From the NCBI GenBank assembly GCA_029961685.1, contig JARWKL010000006.1, positions 7,029,383-7,093,382 of the forward strand: DNA of 64,000 nucleotides, given 5' to 3'. The position numbers were made by a program, and so were the translations under genes. The stretch is from Aristolochia californica (Eukaryota; Streptophyta; Magnoliopsida; Piperales; Aristolochiaceae). Below, piece by piece: positions 11,401 to 23,009 of the stretch (position 1 is the stretch's first letter; each line of letters starts with the position of its first letter). Under the pieces are notes generated by a model. The model saw nothing but the letters and a program-made list of their open reading frames with translations, made no database searches and was not told the DNA's origin.

Positions 11401-14400
11401 GAGTTACACAGAGAAGAGGATAAAATAACATATGAGATATATATTGGACAATAAAGAGAAACAGACATACATAAAAGGTAAACCAGCACATGCCTAGTCT
11501 ATGTGGCCATTAAACATCACACATTAAAAACCAGGATGAACCAGCACAGCCAATGTCACTGCCTAAATTGAAAAAAACCACGGCTTTTCAGAAGCCAGGG
11601 ATAGAACCTAAGATATTGAACAAAAGTAACACTTTCTTATGAGTAATCCTTTTTTTTTTTTTTGAGTGATTTCTTATGTGTAATCTTCCTTTTAAATATC
11701 CTTCACATCCAATACTAATTAGCATATAAAAAAAGCACAGAAGAGGAGATGAGAACAAACCCAGAAAGCTCTATTCCTGACAGCTAAACTTCAAAACATT
11801 CAATCAGACTGCATGTCCTTTTCCAAGAATAATGATTTAAAGTAGAAAAACTTTGGTAGACACCAAAGAGGAGCAGAGACACTTTAGGCAGAAAAAATGG
11901 CATCACTGGCAATGAAAACAAAAATTATCACTCAAACAATGTTTTTAAAACAGACCAAATCAAAGACTGCAGGTAGAGGAGGTGAAGTCAGAGACTCCAC
12001 TGGTGATGTTCTTTTTGTTTTTTCTAGGCCTCCTGTAAGGCCTTCAGCTCATCATGGACAGATTCACCACCCTCCATGGCTGAGGGAGTCTCTGCCATTG
12101 TCATCAGCTGAGTCACCTGGGACAAAGTCCCTTCAGGGAGTCCTTTTATGTATTTTTATAAAATTGAAGAAATCTGTAAGGACATGACCATTGCTTGGCA
12201 GTACATCCCAAGGTGTGCCGTAAGCATCGCAGATACATTGGCAAAGGCATCACCCAGCACCACCTTGTTGTCAGCACCTCCTGTTTAGTTTTTTCTTCTA
12301 TGTATAAGGAGTTTTTTCTTTGCATTCAATGGCCTGCTTGTGTACTTCCTCCATGGGAGCTTCTTTCTTAATGAATCCTCTCTTCTCATTGTCATTACAA
12401 AAAAATAGAAAAATAAAATAAAGCAAAAAGAAAACAGACAAAATCAGATGGCCAAGATGGTTTCAACTGGAACCATGCACCCCAATTATCCAGGTGGACC
12501 TTAAACAATTCTTATATCAAAACTAGTCACTACTGGAAATGGGAAACACCAGTGCTTTATGACAAGCCTGACACCAAATATAAAATATTAAATAAAGTGA
12601 GCATAGAAGCCAATAGTTTTTTGCTTTTAATTCCTCTTTCTGGAATACAAGAAAGAAGAGAAAAGCTCAATCTTTGGGTCAAGGGAGAAGATGATAAACG
12701 AAGTGCAAACCAATGATGAATTGCACAAAAAGAGAAACAGTGATAATCTTCTCTTAAAAATAGCTACCAAAAAGCTTTTCCAACAGGTTGCATCATCTTC
12801 ATCCAAAATTGAGACTCCAATTTTTTCCCACTTTTTACAGTTCCTCCTTGCATGAATTTTCTCCTCTTAAATTTGAAACACAATTGAATCATCAAAAAGT
12901 TGATTTTCTTACTTCTTGTTCCCTGTGCAAACCAAGTAGACAAGGTCACTTCCCTAAATTCCACATCTATATCATTTGATGATAAGTTTTTGGAAAAGGT
13001 AATAGTCCCTACTGCAAAGCAAAACATTTCAACCAAGTGTATTCTTTTCACAGGGTTTCAACTAATTGTTTAGAGCTTTCAGTCTGCTGAAAAAAGGACT
13101 CTCGAAGCCCTGGGTTTATTGCCAACAGAGACCTTTTTCTCTGGGATCAGCCTACTTGAAAATTTATAGTAAGCTCATAAACAGTAGAAGCTGCATGATA
13201 TAAGTTGGCAAATTAACTTCCATCTTTTCCTAAAATTACTGAGTTGTTAACTTCAAACAGTGAGAGAAAACCTTTTTCATTTCCACAGGGATTTCTGAAA
13301 CATGTAGCATTATTATAATAGTTTGCCATTACAAATTTCTCTGTTGTCCCAGTTTTTATTTTTACAGTAGACATATTTATGACACCAAATGTATAAGACT
13401 TCATAGCACTAAGAATCATAGGACTTTAAAGTAAACCAGTTCACAGACCATTATCCTCGACATACTCTACAGGAAGAGCAAAATAAGTTGTGCCAAGCCT
13501 AATATGGATCCATGTTAAGAAAATGTTCCTATGTCGAAAAATCAGGAAGTTCTTAAGAACATTGATGCTGCAATTATGTCCCTTGCTCAGGCCCAAGTCC
13601 TTCAGCAAGAAGTTCTGAGACCAAGTTATTGTCAATAGGTACTCAACCACTGAGCAAATGTAACCTCCCGATACAGGTCAATGGGCTTGGTAGGAGGAAC
13701 CTGGACCTAATGTCAAGCAAAATTGATATTTGATGGCTTAGATAGATACTCCATGGTATCATACTCTAATAAAAGCAGACTCCATAACAGTTTTTAATCA
13801 AAGGAGTGTTAGAACACAATGTCATTTAGACATGTTGCATTTTCTCTAAGCATTTGTTTCCAGTTTTATTGTCTCACATCCTCTCCTTCTTCCTTCATCA
13901 TGTTTTCTAAAAGGACCACCAAACCTCCACAACCAGTAATAAGCTTCTTATCTAAATGCCTGCTCCTTGAAGCAAGTGAAATAAGATTTCACAAGAAGCA
14001 ACAAGTTCATAAACCAGGACACCGTAGCCAGAATTTCCAAGTTTGGGTCCGTAGTATCAGCTAGATCAGAATGAGAAGACTTTCCACTAAAAGCTCATCA
14101 TTTGGTTTCTATTTATGAATATAATCAATTTTCATTTTTTTGTATCCAAAAAAATATCTGGTATATAATTTGTCATTAAAATCCAAGTTTCTTGACTTAT
14201 TGATCTATACGCTTCATCAGGTACTAACTTGTTCCAGTGAAAAGGTCAAAACTTTGTTTTGCACAGTATTAATTTCTGAAATATATACCTGGAAACATCT
14301 ACAGAAAAGATACTGTAAACAGGAAACAACTTCCTAATTTTTAAAATAGCTAAATCATTGGGCAAGTTTATGGCTACTTCAATGCAATTAAAATAAAAAA

Positions 14401-14557
14401 CTTAAAAATTTAACAAAGAAAGTTTTGACTTAAAATTTCCTGTCCCAGTAGAAACCAAGTCCCACGAATGTAATGATATGTCTCTAAAGCAAAAAACACC
14501 TTCAAGTGAAACAAAATAAACACGAACTATATGCACAGAGTCAGAGGACGAGTGTAC
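11401..14557. other. Presumed intron sequence of the minus-strand gene
   Basis: No clear gene. A T run lies at 11650-11663. On the minus strand between about 12420 and 11990, fragments such as VLGDAFANVSAML, HLGMYCQAMVMSLQ and ETPSAMEGGESVHDELKALQ read well but are separated by stops. They could be unrecognised exons or a broken gene copy. I cannot name them. The remainder is AT-rich with short open frames only. Confidence 0.4.
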
Positions 14558-15305
14558 CTTGGAAATACTACTGTTTCTGGTTGCTCCTCCACTATCGGCT
14601 GTGAAACAGCATACTGTACAGATCCAACACAAACACAGCCTCTATTAAATTCTAATACTAATAAAAGAGCCAAGTACATTTAGAACTCGAAAACATATCT
14701 CAGTTGTCGAAGAGCCTGCAAACCAAGTTCTTGGTTCACCTTGACGATTCCCAGTAAGATGATAAGTTAGCCTTCTGTTACTACTATAAAGTAGTGATTT
14801 TTAAATCAAATATTACCCAAAATTTCTTTCAAAGAGTGTAAAGTACTGATTATGAAACTTTCTGAAGAGAGAGTCTGGCTGTACGACTGTCTCACGCCTA
14901 ACTAATACAAGGAACAGGCTCCGAAAACGAATAATAGAAAACTGCTGCACCAATATATAAATCTAAACTGAAGATCGCCGTTCCTAAAAACAGTTGTATG
15001 TCGAGTGATGCATCAGAGTATCCGGTAGCAGAACAAAACGGCATTTCAACCGGCAAATAATGTTTTAAGAAAAAATATCTTAGAAATTAACAAGGCACAG
15101 ATTGAGAAAACATCAATGTGAAATTCAAATAAAGCGAGAATAATACGAACTTGAAAAGACAGAAATGAGAATCGGGAAAAAGAGAATTTACTTGTCTGGA
15201 TTGAATGTAACGAGGACATTGAGCAGTGGGGGCTGCAACTGAAGATCGTGATTTCGTAGAACTGAAGACGCCTTCAGCTACCCGCTTGAGGAAGAGGTTT
15301 CTCAT
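14558..15305 (-). CDS. First two exons of a minus-strand gene, probable organelle-targeted protein
   Basis: Exon 1 (15305-15192) opens at an ATG and encodes 38 residues: MRNLFLKRVAEGVF, then SSTKSRSSVAAPTAQCPRY, ending at a donor Q/GTAAAT. Exon 2 (14613-14558) has acceptor CTGTACAG and donor AAG/GTACAC. It encodes YAVSQPIVEEQPETVVFP in frame with exon 1. The start is rich in Arg and Ser with almost no acidic residues, as in mitochondrial or plastid presequences; that is inference from composition. The product is not recognised. Same strand and orientation suggest it is the 5' end of the gene whose later exons lie at 4300-4802, about 9.8 kb downstream. Exon 2 does not splice in phase to the 4802 exon, so at least one exon between is missing from my reading. 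Confidence 0.5.
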
Positions 15306-16142
15306 TTCTGTCGAAGTCAGGTTCCAGCTATCGACAAGGCAGCTCAGCGGAGGAAAACGTGAAGCACCCCATAAAATGAGAATATAGAGGAACTGCTAAT
15401 TACAGTGAGCCCCTAAACGTTTTGGAATTACAATTACCCCCATAAAATATCAATTATTATCCTCATCGCTTCGCTTTTGAATGCCAGATTATCATGATGT
15501 CGTGACGCTCCATCTATTATTTTATCTTTAAAACTAACAAAATACAATTCTTTTACCGAATTTATTTAGTTAAAAAAAGAGTATTTGTAAATTCAAAATT
15601 GTTAAGTCCCAACAAGATACAAACTTAACAGGAAGCATGAATAGGTTTGTATACCCTAATGAAAAAATTTCACTTATTTTTAGTGAAAATGTAATTGAAT
15701 ACTTTTTTTTTTATTTTTTATCTTTCTTCTATTCTACCTTTTGATACACAATAATACTTTTCCATGAAACAAGGTTGTTACCTCTCCCTTGCTTTCATGT
15801 TGTTTTGTACTTCCAATCAATCAAAGATTCTTCATTCCCTATCAACAAAACATACTCCTATGATGTCCATTGTCTTAACCTCCAATATACTTACCAACTA
15901 TCTTCCTTATCAAAAGAAGAATACTAATTACATGTTTTCCAAAATTATTTTTTCTTTAATTAAAATCTTTTTATAATTTGCTACTAAATTATTGGTATTA
16001 GAAACGAGATAATTGAAAAGTTGTTGCAGGACTCTCTTCACTTCCTTTTCTACTTTTCTTCTTTGTATTTGAACTCATCAATGTTCATTTTTTCTTAATT
16101 CGATACTTCTTACGATAATTTAATGACTCTAAAATGAAATAA
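15306..16142. other. Upstream region of the minus-strand gene and AT-rich spacer
   Basis: Just above 15306 would be the 5' leader and promoter of the minus-strand gene; I see no certain TATA box. Beyond about 15500 the DNA is very AT-rich with runs of T and A and no gene. Confidence 0.35.
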
Positions 16143-16300
16143 AATTCATTTTAGTGTCTGTAATGATTTTTAGTACATGTAGTAGCCAAGTAATTGGTGA
16201 AGAAAAATCACTACATATACTAAGATGATTAAGGGTTTAATGTTGTTGGCTAGGCAACTACTACATGAACCAACCAACACCACTGACACTAAAATGAATT
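16143..16300. mobile_element. MITE-like inverted-repeat element, 158 bp
   Basis: Perfect 16-bp terminal inverted repeats: AATTCATTTTAGTGTC at 16143-16158 and its complement at 16285-16300. An inner inverted block (CATGTAGTAG) lies about 16 bp inside each end. The size and foldback structure suit a MITE. The immediate flanks do not give a convincing target duplication, so the superfamily is not assigned. Confidence 0.55.
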
Positions 16301-17146
16301 ATCTTCCATTATAACGATTAATTTCTTATGAACATATCAATGTAAAAGAAAGGCACAAACATTGTTACAAGTTTAAATATAAAGTAGAGAAAAGCAAAGA
16401 GGAAAGAGAAAAGAGAGAGATTTTATACACTCTTGGATAATTCTAATTCTAACTCATTAAAGTTCTCAAAATTTTTTAGAAAGATGGGAGTGAAAAGGAA
16501 AAAAATTGAAAATTTGTAATTTCCAAGTCTCCTACTCAATTATAACAATTGGCAATTACAATGGAGGTGACAATTGTGGAGGATAGAGGAGTATGATTTA
16601 TGGATCAAGCAAAAAAGAGATTTGTTGACCAAGAGGAATACTGGGAGGGTCATGGTGCAAAGCAAATTGAAAGCAGAAGAGGAGCAATTGTCATGCTTAG
16701 TATTAGCAATTACCTGTTGGCCTCAATGTATAACTCATGTGCATACATTGAGAAAGATTCTTACTTGTTGAAGTTATGCAGCAAATCCAAGCCATTGATT
16801 ATGAAATACACATCGCCACATCATAGAGATATTGTTACAATTGTAGAAGTTGCCTCAGGTATAAATAAAAGGCCCCGAGACAATGAGAAGGTCATCGAAG
16901 GAGCACACTACCATTGGTGTAAGGGAGTGTTATGACACCTAAATTATTTGTTTTCCCTCGTTTGATTTCGTTCTTTATTATTCAACTTTAAACTTTCTTC
17001 TTATTATCACAACAAAATATCAAGGGAGCATATGTTTATTTATCAAGTTTTTTTCTCGTGTTGAAGACGCATTGTGGCATATCTTGTAATAAAGTAGATG
17101 AGTGGCATAACTTATAATTATGAAATACTTTAAATTGTTTTCTTTC
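16301..17146 (+). other. AT-rich spacer with one unrecognised frame
   Basis: A 111-codon frame at 16600-16935 (contains AIVMLSISNYLLASMYNS and SPHHRDIVTIVEVASG) has no recognised domain and no obvious promoter or splice context. It may be chance or a gene remnant. The rest is AT-rich, non-coding flank of the LTR element beginning at 17147. Confidence 0.3.
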
Positions 17147-17578
17147 TGTTGGAAGATGGGCACAAACCTAAAAAATGGGCCCAAACCCACATGACCAAGG
17201 AAGACCCACATATCTAAGAGTGTTGAAAGATGGGTCCAAGTCCATAAGATATGGACCCACAAAAGGTGGCCCCAAGCCCACGCAACCAAGGAAGGCCCAC
17301 ATATCTAAGAATGTTGGAAGATGACCACAAACCTAAAAGATATGGACCCACAGAAGAGTTTCAATTTAAAGGTGTTTTAGTCATGTTAATCTTCTATTTA
17401 TATTGGGTTATTTTATTATTCTAGGACTTATCTTTAAGTGTTAGAGTTTGGGTGTAATTGGGACAAGTGTAGTTTAATTGTAGTTGGACTCAACTACTTT
17501 CCTTTATTATAAATAGAGGTTCATGTACTTTGAGTACAATAAGTCAATGAAGTATTTCTCTTTGCCATAAATTCAACA
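17147..17578 (+). repeat. 5' LTR of the non-autonomous element
   Basis: 432 bp. The first half is built of repeated modules of the type GGAAGATGGGTCCAAGCCCA / AAGGAAGACCCACATATCTAAGA. The second half holds TTATAAATAGAGGTTCATG (TATA-like at about 17509), a plausible promoter and start region. Confidence 0.9.
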
Positions 17579-17596
17579 TGGTATCAGAGCAGGTTT
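17579..17596 (+). other. Primer-binding site (Met-tRNA type)
   Basis: TGGTATCAGAGCAGGTTT directly abuts the 5' LTR. TGGTATCAGAGC is the usual Ty1/copia site complementary to the 3' end of initiator Met-tRNA. Confidence 0.9.
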
Positions 17597-17818
17597 TGTG
17601 AGTTGACTTGGTCAACCCATAGAGATAATGAAATTCTTTTTCTGATATATTATCTCTAGCAGTTAGGGTTTGTATTTTGTTTCTTTTTTTCAGTCCTTAT
17701 ACCCATAGTTTACTTTGCATTTTTACCTCTATACCGAGCTTTTCATATTTCATATTATATATTGATGGAAATATATTCGAGTCTACTTTTCAAGGAAAAA
17801 TATTTTTTTTCCAATCAA

Positions 17819-18560
17819 AGTTATCTACAAAGAGAAATCGATATTTGAAGCAGCAAATGTTAGATTGTAAAAGAGGTATGAACAGTAGTAGAAAACTTCA
17901 AATTCCGAGGTATTTTATGCTATCAATAACGAGACTTTATGTTGGAATGGGCTTGTCTTTAATATGCAAGTTGTGAATTCACTAACAAGTTGATCTTTTG
18001 GCGCAATGGATAGTAACATGGTATTAGAGCAGGTTGGTCTCGAGTTTGAGTCCCACTCCCCCCGTTTGTTCCGTCCCTGCATAGGTGGGACTTTGTCTTT
18101 GGCCATCCCCTTATAGGTGGGATTGTGCATTTGCATTTGTACACGGGTGTTCCCCATGCGGGGGAGTGTTGGAATGGGCATGTCTTTAATATGCAAGTTT
18201 CGCCTTCGCTAACAGATTGATCTTTTGGCACAATGGATAGTAACACTTTATATGAAGAATTATATATCAAAAGAAATATATGTAAGTCTATTTTCTTACC
18301 TATTTAATCAATTCTTGATTTGAGTTATCTACAAAGAGAAATCGATATTTGAAGCAGTAAAGGTCAGATTGCAAAAGAGGTTTGAGCAGCAGCAGAAAAC
18401 ATCAACTTTTGAGGTATTTTATGCTATCAAGAATGAGATTTTATGTAGAGAATTATATATAAGAAGAAATAATTGTAAGTTTATTTTCTTACCTATTCAA
18501 CCAAATCTCGGTTTGAGTTTTTTATACAGAGATATTGATCGTGGAAGAGTCAATGGTCAT
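17819..18560 (+). repeat. Imperfect direct repeats inside the non-autonomous element
   Basis: The block AGTTATCTACAAAGAGAAAT to TATGCTATCAA..GAGA.TTTAT occurs at 17819-17939 and again at 18324-18446. Its follow-on (AATTATATAT..AAGAAATA..TGTAAGT.TATTTTCTTACCTATT) occurs at about 18253-18300 and 18447-18500. Removing the TRIM at 17940-18245 makes these consecutive units of about 200 bp. The TRIM therefore landed in one unit after the repeats formed. Confidence 0.75.
17940..18245 (+). mobile_element. 306-bp TRIM/SMART miniature LTR element with target duplication
   Basis: Two 79-bp LTRs (17940-18018 and 18167-18245) both run from TGTTGGAATGGGC to GGATAGTAACA. I count 9 mismatches between them. 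The primer site TGGTATTAGAGCAGG follows at 18019 and a purine tract GCGGGGGAG precedes the second LTR. The duplicated target CTTTA sits at 17935-17939 and 18246-18250. The interior is only 148 bp and non-coding. The size is at the small end of plant TRIMs and close to the rice SMART elements. No 5S-rRNA-like block is seen, so it is not Cassandra. Confidence 0.93.
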
Positions 18561-19576
18561 GCTGGCAAAAGGAGAAATAATACTTAGTTCGGCTAGATTA
18601 CAGAGATCGAGATCTATCAGATTATTTATCTCAAAATAATTATATTTTATGAATAGAAGTTATATTTGTTTGAAAGGTATTTAATTATATTTTATAAATA
18701 GAACTTATACTTGTTTGAAAGGTATTTAAGTCTAGTTTTATAAGGAGAAAATTTCATGTCAATCTCATCTATATTTAAAGATATATTCGCATTGGAAGAT
18801 TCAAAGGTCACGCTGGTATCCTGTTGCATTGAAAAATCTGAATTTAAGCCGATTGTTTTGTGTCCCTTTTTGAGTTGTTATATCAGGAAAGTATCTCACT
18901 TCTCCCTGGTTTGAGGGCTTATTACTACATCTATGTTATTTGAGCTTATTACTACATTTATGTTATTTGGTTCAAGCTAGGATCATTGCCATTACCTCCC
19001 AGCATGAAGGGGAGAAGTAGAAGAAGTACAAGAAAGAAGTATTTTATTCCATATGTCATGGTAAGTTGTATGTGACTAAAATATTCAAGAAAGAGGGAGC
19101 ACAAAAGATAAAGCTTTTGCATCTAAGAAGAATTTTTTGCATCGGATTATTTCATGGGTCCTTTTACAAAGTTTATTATTTGGTTCGTGTTATATGGGCA
19201 CAAACCCATTTTCAGTTGTTGTTATTGTGTCTCTTTGGATGAGACATTATTATTGAAGAAGAGGTGGCCTCAATATCCTTTCTCATACCATCCTTTATTT
19301 GACTCTCACAAAAATCTTTGGGCCAACCCTTATTGTAACCTTATGAGTGTTGCTACGGTTGGTAGTTTAAGTCCATCACGTATACATATGGGTGTTTTAA
19401 ATCCATTGAGACTTTTTTATATATATACCCGTGGGTCTTTTATTGTCGTCTTGTGAATGACAAGCATTGCCCACTTATCACACATTTCTACCTATGAGAG
19501 TTGGTGCCCGGGTTGGGACACCGTGATGAATGAGCTTATTACTACATCTATGTTACGGGGACTCGAAGTCGGGACG

Positions 19577-19680
19577 TAGTGCCTGCTCTGATACCAAATA
19601 TTAAGCACCTAGTCAATACTACCCAAAAGACTGGCATGTTAGGAGCGGAAGACATAAGTACTTAACCCAGGACCATAATA
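19577..19680 (-). mobile_element. TRIM fragment, one LTR plus primer site, minus strand
   Basis: 19680-19599 is an 82-bp copy, reversed, of the LTR at 34854 and 40648 (reads ..ATGGTCCTGGGTTAAGTACTT.. to ..TAGGTGCTTAATA). It is followed by TTTGGTATCAGAGCAG at 19598-19583. The second LTR is missing. The fragment is bracketed by two copies of a host block ending TATTACTACATCTATGTTA (ending at 19556 and 19720). Confidence 0.75.
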
Positions 19681-20037
19681 CATCACCGTGAAGGAAGAGC
19701 TTATTACTACATCTATGTTATACCCCCCCCTTAATTGGTATTTATTAGTCCTACCACTTGAGATTTGTTGCCCTGTGGAGGGACACAGTGATGAAGGAGT
19801 TTTATTACACTTCTAAGCATTGCGTATAGACCCACTACCTACAGAAGATAGGGGTGTGACATATTGGGCTTGGATTGATTTTACTCTCACTTATCTTATG
19901 CCAGCTAGGCCTCATGGAAGAACCACCAATGTGAGGGGGGAGTATTGGAATATATGGAGGACTGCCATTTTATACAAGAAGATCATATACATCATTTGCA
20001 GCAAGCTAGGAGTTCGTGATGTTCTTTCACCCCCAGC

Positions 20038-20460
20038 TTGAGGGGTAGTGTTGGAAGATGAGCCTAAGCCCAAACGACCAAGGAAGACCCACATATCTAA
20101 GAGTGTTGGAAGATGGGTCCAAGCCCATAAGATATGGATCCATAGAAGATGAGCCCAAACCCACACGACCAAGGAAAGTCCACATATATAAGAATGTTGG
20201 AAAATGGACCCAAGCCCTTAAGATATGGACCCACGGTAGAGTTTCAATTTAAAGGTGTTTTAGTCATGTTAATCTTCTATTTATATTAGGTTATTTTATT
20301 ATTCTAGGACTTATCTTTAAGTGTTAGAGTTTGGTTGTAATTGGGACAAGGGTAGTTTAATTGTAGTTAGACTCTACTACTTTCCTCTATTATAAATAGA
20401 GGTTCATGTACTTTGATTATAATAAGTCAATGAAGTATTTCTCTTTCCATAAATTCAACA
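20038..20460 (+). repeat. Purine tract and 3' LTR of the non-autonomous element
   Basis: The purine tract (20038-20048) is followed by the 412-bp LTR (20049-20460), ending AATTCAACA and abutting the target duplicate CTTTC. It lacks part of one GGAAGATGGG module found in the 5' LTR, which explains the 20-bp length difference. Confidence 0.9.
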
Positions 20461-20465
20461 CTTTC

Positions 20466-21437
20466 CTTGCCTTGCCTTAAAATTTTAGGCAAGGGGATAA
20501 TTAAGGAAGGTAATCAGTAATTAGTAATCATACCAAGAAGGAGATCTTGGATATCTTGGAGATCCTTTAAAGAAGGAACCCTTCCTTCTACTGGTTTGGT
20601 GCCAACAAGTAACCTTAAGAACCAAACTTTGCTGCCATTTTTCCTTAAAAAAAAATCTTGTAAATCTTTCTAATCTTGTCCTTGTGCGAGATGCACCCCA
20701 ATAAGAAGATCAAGGTATGTGAAATTATACCAAAACTCAAGAGGTCTTAATCAATGTTGGGGATCTTCTAAAGAATAGACTTTCCTTCTATAAGTCATGT
20801 GTCAACTAATCATTCAACTTCAACCTTTTCTTTCCTTTTTTTTCTCTTCAAATTTTAGTAAAGAAAATAAAGAACCAATCTTAATGATAGTATGCCTTCC
20901 AATGTGAAAGAACAACATGTAACCTAACAAAAAAAATCTCTTGCACCAATGCAAGCACTTTCACATGTTCAAAAAATAATTGAACTATGATATCAACTTT
21001 CAACCTTACAACGTATGTAAATATAGCCTTTCAATCATAAAACACCATCAAACCATCGATGGAATAGCAAGGATTCATTCAACAAGTAAAGAACCAGAAA
21101 TCCACAAATTGTATCATCTAAAAAACTGATCACTTTTACTGAAGATAGTATGGATTAAACACATCGATATCAACCAAGTTGAAGCTAATATATAAGATGC
21201 AGTAACTCTATCTTTTTTTATTTTTATCAAAGCATGCTTAATAAACCTTCAATTTTTTGAGATATATAGCAACATTCATCTCAAGGAAAAGAAGAGAAGA
21301 AAAAAATATCTTTGGGAGCCAAAAGAGGTTCAAAATCGAACCTTGTTCAATACATCAACTTCCACCAAGAGAGTTGATAAAAACTTGAGTAACCAAGATC
21401 ATAATTTTGGGATCCCAAACCTAATACTTTGATACCA
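20466..21437 (-). other. Interior remnant of a minus-strand LTR element
   Basis: It ends at 21437-21420 with a primer site on the minus strand (TGGTATCAAAGTATTAGG) directly abutting an LTR. The sequence is therefore the 5' interior of a copia-type element reading leftward. No gag motif is readable; the frames are short and AT-rich. Confidence 0.5.
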
Positions 21438-21755
21438 TGTTAGATTTAGAATCCCATGATAATGTACTTGACCAAGAAGGTGAAAGAGGAGAGAAAGAAG
21501 AAGAGAAGAAGAAAAGGAGAGGAAGCAGGAAGAGAGGAGAAAGGTGAGAGAGGGATGACTTAGGAGATGGATAGAGAGAGAGACAAAGAGTTTGAGAGAA
21601 AAGTGTAAGGACGGATTTGAGAGAAGGGAGGAGACTTATTGATTTACACCTTGCCTTGAGTCTCTTTTTATACTTGATGAAAGAAGTTTACAATGACTAC
21701 ATTGCCCTTAGGGCAACAAACTCTAAAAAAGGAAAAGACATAAGTAGACATATGG
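21438..21755 (-). repeat. Copia-type 5' LTR, minus strand, cut by a gypsy LTR
   Basis: Read on the plus strand it opens TGTTAGATTTAGAATCCCAT next to the primer site, then a purine-rich GAGAGAAAGAAGAAG tract, and ends at 21755, where the gypsy LTR begins. Its other end was not found beyond the gypsy block. Confidence 0.6.
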
Positions 21756-23009
21756 TGTGTTGTCGCATGCAACCAAAAATAAAACCTATACTCCTAAAAA
21801 TATATGTAGTAGTGCGAGTAAGGATTGATCCCACGAAGAGTGATTAGTCTACTTTTATACTCCGTGAACAAGGATGGGGGGTTTTGAGTATAATGAAAAC
21901 ACTAAAAAATAAACAACTTAGAAACAATTCAAATTAAAAGAATCGAAATCAATCAAGAGAACAAACCTTGGTCTAAGTCAACATCCATCATAAGAATTCC
22001 ACAACTGATCATCGATGCAAACGTATATCAATTCACACTTGAATATTCACCGTTGGAACTATCTTCCTACCTCTCCTTTCGTAGTTAATTAGAAAACAAG
22101 CGATCTAATTAACCCTAACTACTAAACAACCCAAGACAAGCACTAAAGGTTTAATCTAACAGCAACTTTAAGAATTAGAGAGACCGATGAAGCTAAACAA
22201 CACAAGCACAAGTGGCTGCATTTAATTTAGTCCAACATTCTTCTCAAGATCTAATAATTTCTAACACAACAAATCATCAAATCTCAATTGCTTCACAGGT
22301 CAGAGAGATCAAATAATTACAGATTTGACATCTAACCTAGCAGTAGATTGCGATGAGTAATAAACTAGTAGGCCTCCTAGGAATTAAATGAGACAATCAT
22401 GAACGAAAAAGTTTAGAAGAGCATCAGATACTCAAAACATAAATTGAATGATGAAAATAAATCAGATCTCATAGTTGTATTGATACCGAGGCTTCAGTTT
22501 CCTTTTACCAAGTCTGAAAGTTTAGCCACCCAGGGCCATGAAGAAATCTCAAGAAAAAAACTGGAGAAAAGAGAGAAGAAAATCTAGAGAAAAGAAAATA
22601 GGGTCTGGGGCGCCGAACTCCTCTCCCTTTTCCTTTTCTCCCCGTTTAGGGTTTTTTCTTTTAGTGCATCTGGTTTGGGTCACAATGCGCGTGCCGCGAC
22701 TTCAAGCCAAGTTTTGACCTAGATTATGCCCGTATTGGTCAAAATGTAAAAAATAAAAGTTATAGACGTTTTCTTTTAATTCTATAGCATCTTGAATCAT
22801 CTCAATCCAAGCTCGGATGAGAGAGTTATTCCAAATTACAAATCAATGTCAAAACTGTCCAGAATCATCCAATTAACTTTGTTTTGCACTTAGCGCTTCC
22901 ATTCACATCCTAAATTAAAATATAAAAATAATGAGTATATTTAGGCACCAAATAATTACAAAAGCCTAAGCATTAAGAGATAAAAATGTGACATTTTGCA
23001 TTCTCATCA
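21756..23009 (-). repeat. 3' LTR of the gypsy element
   Basis: 1254 bp. It aligns with 27518-28355 over its low-coordinate two thirds. The high-coordinate end (TGATGAGAATGCAAAATGTC on the minus strand) recurs on the plus strand at 30317. Confidence 0.85.

Larger units (their letters stand above)
17147..20460 (+). mobile_element. Non-autonomous LTR retrotransposon (LARD-like) with intact target duplication
   Basis: Two LTRs (17147-17578 and 20049-20460) both begin TGTTGGAAGATG and end AATTCAACA. A Met-tRNA-type primer site (TGGTATCAGAGCAGG) starts at 17579 and a purine tract (TTGAGGGGTAG) ends at 20048. The 5 bp outside each end are identical: CTTTC at 17142-17146 and 20461-20465. The 2.47-kb interior has no gag or pol motif on either strand, so the element must have moved with proteins from another copia element. 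It carries internal direct repeats, a nested 306-bp TRIM and a minus-strand TRIM fragment. Its internal domain resembles that of the element at 59503-61986, although the LTRs differ. Confidence 0.93.

Noticed and set aside
11897..12187. Plus-strand 96-codon frame
   Set aside because: Better protein-like words are on the minus strand of the same stretch; no domain is seen on the plus strand.
17940..18245. Cassandra-type TRIM carrying a 5S rRNA promoter
   Set aside because: No 5S-like A or C box is visible in the 79-bp LTRs; only the general TRIM structure fits.
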